This document shows, piece by piece, positions 51,790-60,286 of a stretch of 64,000 bases of DNA. This stretch comes from Linum tenue (lineage: Eukaryota; Streptophyta; Magnoliopsida; Malpighiales; Linaceae), in assembly GCA_946122785.1 (NCBI GenBank), contig CAMGYJ010000002.1, positions 70,845,724 through 70,909,723 on the forward strand, given 5' to 3'. A program made the position numbers and the translations under genes. The first letter of the stretch is position 1. Every line of letters starts with the position of its first letter. Under the pieces are notes generated by a model. The model had not been told where the DNA came from, did no database searches, and saw only the letters and a list, made by a program, of their open reading frames with translations.

Positions 51790-52503
51790 GGGTAATTAGC
51801 ATAAATGGTCACAAACCTTTGCACTTAGTACAAAACAGTCACAAATCTTTAATTTGTAACCATTTGATAACAAAACTTTTTACTTAGAACAAAACGGTCA
51901 CAAATTAAACAGTGTGACCATTTCATACCAGTTCAAACTTTTGTTACCATGTCGTTGCAAATTAGAGTTTTGGTGACCGTTTTGTACAAATTAAGTTCAA
52001 AAGTTTGAACGATCAATCACCGTTACAATTCGCTCTAGTTGTATGGTGGTTTTGTTAATGTATGTGAATGATATGATCGTCATAAAGGATGACAATGAAA
52101 GAATTCAATGGCTCACAAACGGGTTCCAGACTGCTTTTTAGTTGAAAAAACTCTGTGTACTTTCTTACTTTCTTGGTATCGAAATTCAAAGGTCAACTGA
52201 GGGCATTCTTATTCGGCAAAGCAAATATGTCGATGAACACATGACCTGACATCTTATATGTCGTTTAAGTGGTTAGTGTTATATACTTAACGAACAAACT
52301 ACCCGACCTCAAAACATGACAAACATTTAATTTGTAACGATTCGGTAACAAACCTTTGCACTTAAAACAAAACAGTCACAAATTAAATAGCGGTGACCAT
52401 TTTATACAATTTCAAAGTTTTGTTACCGTATTGTTACAAATTAAAGGTTTGTGACCGTTTTGTACTAAGTGCAAAGGTATGTGACCATTTATGCTAATTA
52501 CCC
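51790..52503. mobile_element. Mutator-like element carrying a Copia RT fragment
   Basis: Perfect 9-bp target-site duplication atataaaat (51781-51789 and 52504-52512). The ends GGGTAATTAGCATAAATGGT and its complement continue as inverted repeats for at least 60 bp (cacaaacctttgcacttag...). Inside, 52036-52260 on the plus strand encodes a decayed Ty1/Copia reverse transcriptase piece: LLMYVNDMIVI (from YVDD), a stop, then SYFLGIEIQRSTEGILIRQS. The element therefore seems to have captured, or been invaded by, a retrotransposon fragment. Confidence 0.88.
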
Positions 52504-52512
52504 ATATAAAAT

Positions 52513-52935
52513 CAACTTTTCACGTATTTTTGGGTTTATTTACGCCATTTGATACTTATTCGCGTAGTACTATAGTTACAGGTAAATGAAAAATCAGATT
52601 TTTTTCTCCTAATAATTTGTATTGACTATATTTTATGAAATTAAATTTGGATTCTCAATTAGTCTGTAAAAATATGTTGTATTGATCATAATCTACACAA
52701 TAAGATCCATTTTGATATATTTTAAAGTTTAAAATTTGATTTTACAACTGCGTAAATAAATAACAATATGCATAAATAAACAACAGGTTGCGTGACCTAA
52801 TAATATTGATTGCGTTAATAATCAATACTCTTACATGAATACCGCAAATATGACGTGAATAAACTCAAAATTTACGTGAATAAATGAAAAATGCGTGAAT
52901 GAGGTGCCAAGAGACTTAATTCAACCGGTTTGTAA
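52513..52935. other. AT-rich spacer
   Basis: No gene. Short repeated words (gcgtgaataa, cgtaaataaa) occur around 52745-52905 but no element boundary is visible. Confidence 0.4.
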
Positions 52936-53440
52936 TCTTAGATGGATTGTTTAGATTATGGGATGCCTAAGACCATAGTATCTAATAGATATCCAGTCTT
53001 CACTACAACTTTTTGGACAACTTTATTTGAGCTTCAAGGCACTGATTTTATGTATTCCACAACATATCACCACCAAATGGATGGACAAACTGAAAAGCTG
53101 GATCGTTGGCGAGAAGACTACTTAAGATGCTGCATAACATAACAATCATGCTAGCTGGGCAGCCTAGTTACGAATGGTTGAGTGGTAGTAAAACGCCAAC
53201 TTCCATACCAGCCTTGTAAGGCTACGGGCCACCCACAATCTCAATTTGCCATACGAAACCCATTATCTACCTCTATAGCAGCCGTGGCAGAAAAATTGCA
53301 GCAGCAGCAGAAGTTGGTGGGATTGCTTAGGCACAATCTAGCTTTAGCAAATAACAAACAAAAGCAAATGGCTGAAAAGATAAACACATGTTGGAGAGGG
53401 AATTTCAAGAGAATGACTGGTGTATGTGAAGCTCATACCT
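52936..53440 (+). pseudogene. Gypsy integrase remnant
   Basis: The plus strand reads YGMPKTIVSNRYPVFTTTFW then LFELQGTDFMYSTTYHHQMD and GQTEKLDRW, which corresponds to the integrase core of chromovirus-type Ty3/Gypsy elements (compare HG.P..IVSDRD..F.S.FW, S.AYHPQTDGQTE). The second Asp of the DDE triad has become Asn. Later stretches (VAEKLQQQQKLVGLLRHNLA) match the coiled region after the integrase. Frameshifted and isolated; unrelated in family to the TAT element that starts at 53548. Confidence 0.8.
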
Positions 53441-53547
53441 TACATGTAGGCTTCTCTGGCTCAAAGGACAACTCAAAAGCTCTCACCTAATTACTATGGA
53501 CCATTTTTTTTTTATCACTTAGATAGAAGATGGGACATGTTGCTTAC

Positions 53548-54121
53548 TGTTGGGGATGTATACATGGCCCATGTGGGTTGAACCAATAGGGCTCAGGAGT
53601 AGAGTTTGGGAGGCTGAGGAATTGGGCCCGGCCCAATGGGCCCAGGGACAGAGGGAAAGTCGGCCCAGAGACAGGGAAAAGCTGCCCCAGACGGGTGGGG
53701 CCGCAAACCTGACACGAGGCGCGTGCGACAAGTGGGCACCGGGGAGTCCCAGTGTACGGGTCGGAGGACTGGCTGACGTCATGCGCCTGACCCCTCTGAA
53801 CGGAGTGTCAGATGGTCGAGGCGCATGAGCGCTAGGCCGTACGGAGCATTAATTGCGGGTCTGGCAAGGGGCGAAAGGGAAGGATGTTGGTCGGCCGAGC
53901 TTCGGGTATAAATAGTCGGTTGGTGAACTTCATTTACTCAGGTTGGTACTTCTCTCTAAAATTACTATTCACTTCTCTCTCTAGAAAAGGAAACTGACTT
54001 GGGCGTTGGAGTGCTAACGAGTCCTCCCCGGGACTCAAGTTAGTGGTGCAGCGTGTAGGTTCGAGCGTGCAGGAAGGACCAAGCGCGAGGGTTCGGGACG
54101 CCTAGTTACCGGGCTCGAACA
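53548..54121 (+). repeat. 5' LTR of the TAT Gypsy element
   Basis: 574 bp, TG...CA (TGTTGGGG to GCTCGAACA). It contains a TATA box (tataaatag, about 53907-53915) some 40 bp before actcaggttggtacttctc, the probable transcription start region. It carries GCGCC-type words such as gatggtcgaggcgcatgagc. Confidence 0.9.
53907..53915 (+). promoter_or_regulatory. TATA box in the 5' LTR
   Basis: tataaatag inside ggtataaatagtcgg, at the usual place in the U3 part of a plant LTR. It should drive the genomic RNA of the element. Confidence 0.75.
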
Positions 54122-54145
54122 ATTGGCGCGCCAGGAAGGGGGCGC
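54122..54145 (+). promoter_or_regulatory. Primer-binding site region
   Basis: Immediately after the LTR comes attggcgcgccaggaagggg, the position of the tRNA primer-binding site. I cannot name the tRNA with confidence. The GGCGCGCC palindrome also fits the element's GCGCC-rich vocabulary. Confidence 0.55.
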
Positions 54146-54170
54146 ATAGGAACGGAGAGAACAAAGAGTC

Positions 54171-57100
54171 ATGGAGGCGCAAGGGGCAGGCGAAGGAGAA
54201 GGGGGACCGGCGGGGGTCGAGGCGTCCCGGGAGGCACCTGTGTTGTCAGGGGAGGCGCATGCGGCGGTTGATGATGGAGCGCAGGATACTACCCAATCCG
54301 AGGGGGTCACCCTCACGAAGGAGCATCTACTTCACATAGTCGAGCAACAGGAACAGGCGCTGGAGGCACTGAGGAAAGAAGTGGAAATGCTGAAAAGAGG
54401 AGCCGAGGCGGGCCCCCCGCTGGGAAAGAGACGAGACAGAGAGGACGAAGAGGAGGGGGCGTCCAGCGCGTTAAGGCGCATGGAAGATATGGGGCACTTG
54501 ACGAAGCATATGGCCTCGGATTTCGACGAGCACAATGGCTGGGCGCACCGACGACAGGGGAGAGCATGGGGGGTGCGACAGCCCCTCGCGCGAAGCATAC
54601 TGTCCGAGCAAGCGAACTCCGTCATCCCAGCGCTTCCCACTTACGATGGGGCGGCCGATCCAGAGGATCACTTGAACAACTACTTCACGAAGATGCAATT
54701 ATACAATAGCTCCGACGCCACCTTGTGTCGCGCCTTTCCTTCGACGTTCACGGGCGTGGTGTTGGACTGGTACCATCAGATAGAGGAGGGGCGGATCGAC
54801 AGCTTTGAGCAATTCGCAGCGCTTTTTCTTTCGAAGTTTGCCAGCCGGAAGCGCAGGAGCCTCACTATAAGCGCCTTGTTCAAGGTCAAGCAGCGGAAAG
54901 GCGAGTCGCTCAGGGACTTTTATGAGCGCTGGATGTCAGTAGCCATGGCGGTCAAGGATGTGAAGCCTCCGGTTCTAGGGTGCTGCCTGGACGAGTGCAC
55001 TACGAGCGAGGAGCTGTGCCGGGCGCTGTCTAAGAGGGACGTGACGTCGACAGAAGACTTAGACCGGAGGGTGCAAAAGGTAATCATGTTAGAAGAGACA
55101 TTGGCAGCAAGAAGGCTAGAAAGGAGGGACGTGCGCCCAGAAGAGGCGGAGGTGGCCAGGGCGCTCCGCCCACCGCCCGTTGCCGCGCCTCACCCACATT
55201 TCCCGGCAAACATTCGGCGCCCGGAACCACCGCGTTTTCCACCGAAGGGGGGAGGGAACTTCACCGAACTAAATGACTCACTGAAGAATGTGCTGCAGTT
55301 CGTAAAGGACAAGGGATACCATATCCGCTGGCCGGGGCCCATGAGGGGGCGCCCGAACGAGCAGAACCTCGACAGATACTGTGAGTTCCACCGGGAAAGG
55401 GGCCATCACACTGCTGATTGTTATCAACTCAAGTCAGAGATCCAAGGGCTGGTGGATCGAGGAATGTTGAACGAGTTCGTGAGGAAAGGGGAAGATAGGA
55501 CGCAGAGGGCCTTTGCAGTGCAAGAGGAGAAGAAGGAGGAGGCGCAAGAAAATGCCCCGGTTGAGGAAGGGAAGGCCCCCATGGAAAAGGAGGTCCTGCC
55601 CCCGCCCCCATTTGACTTAGAGCCCGAGGCGCATCCGGAACGTGTGAGACTCACGATAGAGGCCATCTCGGGTACGCTGGATCTCAGGCAGAAGCTCGAC
55701 GAGGGGAGGCGCCTGAAGTCGGCCACAGCGAGCGCCCGTGCGGCGGTACATATTCACTTTAACGAAACTCCAGAGGAGGCGTGTCGGGTGCCCTCCGTAG
55801 AAGCACTTGAAATCAGGGGAGTGGTGGCTGGATGTGAAGTAAAAAGGATGTTGGTAGACACGGGAAGTTCGATGGATGTACTCTTCAGATCCACGTTCGA
55901 AAAGATGCAACTATCGCCGAGCATGGTCAGGCCGGCGGAGTCAGTCCTAATCGGGTTCTCGGGGGTGCCGGCAAGGGTGATGGGGCGTGTGCGCCTACCG
56001 GTAACTTTGGGGGACGAGACGCACCACGTGACGCACACGGTGGAATTCGGGATCGTGGACTGCCCTTCCCCGTACAATGCGATCCTGGGACGTCCGTTGC
56101 TCGCACTCTTTAATGGGGTTGCATCCTCTTGCCACCAGGTGTTGAAGTTCATTACTCCGAAGGGGGTAGGGATGTCGCGAGGAGAAGCCTCCACGGAAGC
56201 ACGACTAGCGAAGAGGGCGCGCCTGTACAACATTGACGTGCGTCCGGAAGACACGCCCAGGGCGGAAGCAGCTGATGCCGAGGTCCAGGTCCCTTTGGAC
56301 GCTGAGCGCCCCGAGCGGTGCGTGCGCATTTCTGCGCATACGAGCGGGGAGGCGGCCGAAGCTTTGGTGGATCTCCTAAAGGAATTCGCCGATCTGTTCG
56401 CATGGAGCGCCAAGGAGATGCCAGGCGTGAAGCCCGAGATCGCATTGCACCGGCTGTCGGTAGAGAAGGGCGCACGCCCTGTCCAGCAAAAGAGGAGACC
56501 CCTCTCGGAGGAAAAAGAGGAAGCCCTTCGCAAAGAAGTGGGAAAGTTACTCGAGGCGGGGTTCGTGGAAGAAGCGCGATACATAACGTGGCTGTCGAAC
56601 GTGGTGCTTGTCCCGAAGGCGACGGGGGACTGGAGAATGTGCGTGGATTACACGAATCTGAACCGAGTGTGCCCCACGGACGCCTACCCCATGCCGCGCA
56701 TAGACCAGTTGGTGGATGCAACCGCATACCATGAAGCGCTGAGTTTTCTAGACATGTTCTCGGGCTATCATCAGATCCTTATGTGTGAAGAAGATAGGGA
56801 TAAAACCGCGTTCGCGACTCCCTTCGGCAACTTCCGCTACAAAGTCATGTCATTCGGGTTGAAGAACGCGGGCGCCACTTATCAGCGCATGGTGAATACG
56901 GTGTTCCAGCGGCAGATTGGCCGAAACGTGGAGGCGTACGTGGACGACTTGGTAGTAAAGAGCAAAAGAAAGGGAGATCACCTGAGGGATCTGCGTGAAA
57001 CTTTCGAAACAATGCGTGCCCACACGTTGCGCCTGAATCCCTTGAAATGCGTGTTTGGAGCAGAAGCGGGGAAGTTCCTGGGCTTCATGATCACTAAGAG

Positions 57101-59501
57101 AGGGATCGAGGCCAATCCAAGGCAGGTGGAGGCGATCAGGCGCCTCAGCCCGCCGCGGACACCCAACGAGGTGCAGGTCTTGAATGGACGCCTGGCGGCT
57201 CTGGGGCGCTTCATACCTAGATCGGCTGACAAGGGCGCCCCTTTCTTCGGCATCCTGAAGAAGGCCACACGCTTCAAATGGACCGGCGAGTGTGACAAAG
57301 CGTTCGAACAGCTGAAGGACCTATTGGTGGCGCCTGCGGTCATGACGGCGCCGCGGAAGGGTGAAACGCTGTACCTATACATAGCGGTCTCCCGAACCGC
57401 CGTGAGTGCAGTCCTCATTTCTCGAGGGGGCCCGGACAAAGAAGAGCGCCCCGTGTATTACGTAAGCAAGGTAATGACGGGCCCCGAGACGCGTTACGCG
57501 CCCATCGAGAAGGCGGCCCTGGCGGTGGTAGTAGCGGCAGAGAAGCTACGCCCCTACTTTCAGGCGCACACCGTGGTTGTGCTTACCAACCTACCGCTCA
57601 AGGGGACGCTGGGCTCGATGGACGTGGCGGGGCGCATGGTGAAATGGGCCGTGCAGTTAAGTGAGTATGACGTAAAGTATGCGCCGCGACCCGCAATCAA
57701 AGCGCAGGTGTTGGCGGACTTCGCCGCGGAGGGCGTGGTGAGTGAAGGAAAGGGGATGGAAGAGGATTGGCGGGTGTATGTCGATGGGGCGGCCAGCCGG
57801 GTAGGCGCCGGAGCGGGTATAGTTGTCACCAACCCCATGGGAGCAACTCACGAGGTGGCCCTCCGGTTTTCGTCACTAAAAACGAACAACGCAGCGGAGT
57901 ACGAAGCGGTAATTGCCGGGTTGCGCACGGCGCGTGAGTTGGGAGCGCGGAGGGTCCAAGTCTACTCTGACTCTACCTTGGTGGTAAATCAGCTGAATGG
58001 AGTCTTCGATGTAAAGGAGGAGGCGCTGGGCGCATACCTGAAGAAGGTGGAAGAGCAGCGCGCATGGTTTGGGCATACAGAGTTTGTGCACGTACCACGG
58101 GAGGAGAACGCCCATGCCGACGCCCTGTCAAAGCTAGCCACGGCCACTGATTTTGAGAAGGAGAGGTATGTGATTGTGACCAAGGAGCAATCCCAGGAGG
58201 AGCATATGGTGGGAATCGCGGAAGAGGGCCAAGAGGAAGGGGAGAGTTGGATGACCCCGATCAAAGCATACTTGCTACACGGGACAATCCCAGAGGACGG
58301 TAAGCTTGCATGGCAGGTAAGGCGTAAGGCCGCAAGGTGCGTGATCTTGGAGGGCCAGCTGTACAAGAGATCGCACTCGGGAGCATACCTGAGGTGCCTC
58401 ACGAACGAAGAGGGCGTGAAGGCAATCGAGGAAGTGCACCAGGGCGCCTGCGGCATGCACGCAGGAGCCAGGAGCCTGGAGAAAGTCCTTCTGAGGCAAG
58501 GCTATTATTGGCCCACCATCAGGGCGGATGCAAAGAGCCATGTAGAGAGCTGCCACCAGTGTCAGATTCATGCCCATGATATTCACGTTCCAAAGGCGCC
58601 CATGCAGGGCAACGTAGGCGCGTGGCCTTTCTCGCAATGGGGCATGGACCTGCTGGGGCCCTTCCCCAAGGCGCCTGGGCAAATGAAGTACCTGATCGTG
58701 GCGGTGGATTATTTTTCCAAGTGGATCGAGGCCGAACCATTGGCATCCATTACCCAGGCCCAAGTAAGGAAGTTCACCACGAGGAACATCTTCACCCGTT
58801 ACGGCCTGCCGGAGTCCATAGTGGCGGATCACGGGAAGCAATTTGACTGCCAGAAATTCATTGAATTCTGCGACGAAAGCGGCGTGATCTTGCGGTTCTC
58901 ATCCGTGGCCTACCCTCAGGCCAATGGACAGGCGGAAGCGGCTAACAAGAGCATCTTGCACGGGCTGCATACCAGGCTGTCGGACGCTAAGGGGAGGTGG
59001 GTAGAAGAGCTCCCCGGTGTACTCTGGGCGCATCGCACAACATACAAGGTTGCGACAGGGGAAACCCCGTTCGCCCTGACCTACGGAAGCGAGGCGGTCA
59101 TTCCAGTAGAGATGCGTTTCCCAACATATAGGGTCAAGGAGTATGGGCCTCAGGCCAATGACGAGGAGCGTATCCACGACCTTGATATGCTAGAGGGGCG
59201 CAGGGATGTTGCTGCTGTGCGCCTCGAGGCAATGAAGCGGCAGGTGGCTAGGTACTACGATCGCAAGATGCGCCCACACCAAATCACCATGGGAAGCTTG
59301 GTGCTTCGGCGCGATTTTCGTCCAAAGGCGTGTGAGGGTAAATTGGCACCAAAGTGGAAGGGACCCTACCGTGTCCGAGAGGTAGTTGGGCCAGCCACGT
59401 TCAAGCTGGAGCGCCTGGGCGGAAAGGCTGTCAAGAGGACCTGGAACGCCATGAATTTGAGAGCGTACAAGGGAATGGAAAGGGACGAGATGTCCGAGTA
59501 G
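54171..59501 (+). CDS. Gag-pol polyprotein of TAT-lineage Gypsy element
   Basis: A single uninterrupted frame of 1776 residues, starting at the first ATG after the primer-binding site. Approximate residue order: gag (about 140-310, LPTYDGAADPEDHLNNYFTK, FASRKRRSLTISALF); a zinc-knuckle-like CEFHRERGHHTADCYQL near 405; aspartic protease (LVDTGSSMDVLF, about 560); reverse transcriptase with YVDDLVV at about 923; RNase H about 1060-1160; a second, archaeal-type RNase H (VYVDGAASRVGAGAG, about 1201, through YSDSTLVVNQL); integrase with HHCC (HQGACGMHAG, CHQCQ) and catalytic core D (GMDLLGPFP, about 1493), D1553 (VADHGK) and E1589 (NGQAEA), D-D35-E spacing. The order RT-RH-INT is Gypsy; the double RNase H is typical of TAT. 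All catalytic acids are present, so the protein should be active. Confidence 0.96.
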   Translation: MEAQGAGEGEGGPAGVEASREAPVLSGEAHAAVDDGAQDTTQSEGVTLTKEHLLHIVEQQEQALEALRKEVEMLKRGAEAGPPLGKRRDREDEEEGASSALRRMEDMGHLTKHMASDFDEHNGWAHRRQGRAWGVRQPLARSILSEQANSVIPALPTYDGAADPEDHLNNYFTKMQLYNSSDATLCRAFPSTFTGVVLDWYHQIEEGRIDSFEQFAALFLSKFASRKRRSLTISALFKVKQRKGESLRDFYERWMSVAMAVKDVKPPVLGCCLDECTTSEELCRALSKRDVTSTEDLDRRVQKVIMLEETLAARRLERRDVRPEEAEVARALRPPPVAAPHPHFPANIRRPEPPRFPPKGGGNFTELNDSLKNVLQFVKDKGYHIRWPGPMRGRPNEQNLDRYCEFHRERGHHTADCYQLKSEIQGLVDRGMLNEFVRKGEDRTQRAFAVQEEKKEEAQENAPVEEGKAPMEKEVLPPPPFDLEPEAHPERVRLTIEAISGTLDLRQKLDEGRRLKSATASARAAVHIHFNETPEEACRVPSVEALEIRGVVAGCEVKRMLVDTGSSMDVLFRSTFEKMQLSPSMVRPAESVLIGFSGVPARVMGRVRLPVTLGDETHHVTHTVEFGIVDCPSPYNAILGRPLLALFNGVASSCHQVLKFITPKGVGMSRGEASTEARLAKRARLYNIDVRPEDTPRAEAADAEVQVPLDAERPERCVRISAHTSGEAAEALVDLLKEFADLFAWSAKEMPGVKPEIALHRLSVEKGARPVQQKRRPLSEEKEEALRKEVGKLLEAGFVEEARYITWLSNVVLVPKATGDWRMCVDYTNLNRVCPTDAYPMPRIDQLVDATAYHEALSFLDMFSGYHQILMCEEDRDKTAFATPFGNFRYKVMSFGLKNAGATYQRMVNTVFQRQIGRNVEAYVDDLVVKSKRKGDHLRDLRETFETMRAHTLRLNPLKCVFGAEAGKFLGFMITKRGIEANPRQVEAIRRLSPPRTPNEVQVLNGRLAALGRFIPRSADKGAPFFGILKKATRFKWTGECDKAFEQLKDLLVAPAVMTAPRKGETLYLYIAVSRTAVSAVLISRGGPDKEERPVYYVSKVMTGPETRYAPIEKAALAVVVAAEKLRPYFQAHTVVVLTNLPLKGTLGSMDVAGRMVKWAVQLSEYDVKYAPRPAIKAQVLADFAAEGVVSEGKGMEEDWRVYVDGAASRVGAGAGIVVTNPMGATHEVALRFSSLKTNNAAEYEAVIAGLRTARELGARRVQVYSDSTLVVNQLNGVFDVKEEALGAYLKKVEEQRAWFGHTEFVHVPREENAHADALSKLATATDFEKERYVIVTKEQSQEEHMVGIAEEGQEEGESWMTPIKAYLLHGTIPEDGKLAWQVRRKAARCVILEGQLYKRSHSGAYLRCLTNEEGVKAIEEVHQGACGMHAGARSLEKVLLRQGYYWPTIRADAKSHVESCHQCQIHAHDIHVPKAPMQGNVGAWPFSQWGMDLLGPFPKAPGQMKYLIVAVDYFSKWIEAEPLASITQAQVRKFTTRNIFTRYGLPESIVADHGKQFDCQKFIEFCDESGVILRFSSVAYPQANGQAEAANKSILHGLHTRLSDAKGRWVEELPGVLWAHRTTYKVATGETPFALTYGSEAVIPVEMRFPTYRVKEYGPQANDEERIHDLDMLEGRRDVAAVRLEAMKRQVARYYDRKMRPHQITMGSLVLRRDFRPKACEGKLAPKWKGPYRVREVVGPATFKLERLGGKAVKRTWNAMNLRAYKGMERDEMSE

Positions 59502-60286
59502 TTGGCAGGGAAGGAAGGGTGAGGCGCCCCAATTTTGTCTGACTTGGGAGGTTAGCTCACCGAGCAGAGGAGGGTAAACTATTACTGCAAGCGTGTCCTC
59601 CCACGCACTCTAATTATTGCTGTAAGGCGCCCGACACTTCGCATCCGGTAATCGTCTTTTGTTTTTTCCGAACTACTTCCTTTGACAATGTAAAGCGCCC
59701 AGTCTTTAGCGCCCTATTGATTGTTCTTAATGTTAAGTAATGGTTCGCCCGTGCGTGTATCTCTCCTTAAAGCGCCCTAAGTAATATGCGCCCCTCCGCA
59801 AGTTGTTTCTCCCGAACTAATTCCTGACAGTGTAAAGCGCCCAATTTCCAGCGCCCTGGGGAGTGTTCTTAGAAAGAATGCGAGTGGTTCGTGGTCCGCT
59901 CGTGCGTGTTCTTTTCTCCCTAAAGCGCCCTAAGTAGTCTGCGCCCTTCTGGTTGAACCGTGAAATACTAAAGCGCCCTGAACGATTTGCGCCCATAAGT
60001 AAATGAGGCGTAACGGCGAACGATTTGCGCCCATAATTTCCAGCGCCCTTCAAATGAGGCGTAACGGAAAACGCAATCTCTCGAGTCGGGAGACAAGCAA
60101 TTGAGGGAAGTAAAGCGCCCGTAACTATGCGCCCATAAGTAAAGCGCCCAAGAAAAAGTTCAAACATGCCGAGAAGTAGATGAGATATAACCATGTTCTG
60201 ACAAAGTTTCAAGCGTGCAGAAAATTAAATAATAACAAAAACAGGCAAAAGGAAATTTAGGCTAAGGAAAACAAGTGCGCCCCCCT
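59502..60286 (+). other. Non-coding spacer rich in GCGCCC words
   Basis: Between gag-pol and the antisense gene. From 59620 to 60150 the words aaagcgccc and tgcgccc occur about sixteen times in roughly 530 bp, with semi-regular partners (aaagcgccctaagtagtctg, catttgcgcccataa-like). A local duplication (atgaggcgtaacgg) occurs at 60004 and 60053. It could serve as terminator or regulatory DNA for the two facing transcription units. Confidence 0.6.

Noticed and set aside
53182..53490. Independent 102-residue gene
   Set aside because: Its coiled part matches the region after the integrase of Gypsy elements and follows an integrase remnant; it is part of that relic.
55754..56584. 276-residue minus-strand ORF and other antisense frames within gag-pol
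   Set aside because: They lie opposite a fully conserved polyprotein and are Ser/Arg/Pro-rich shadows of GC-rich coding DNA.
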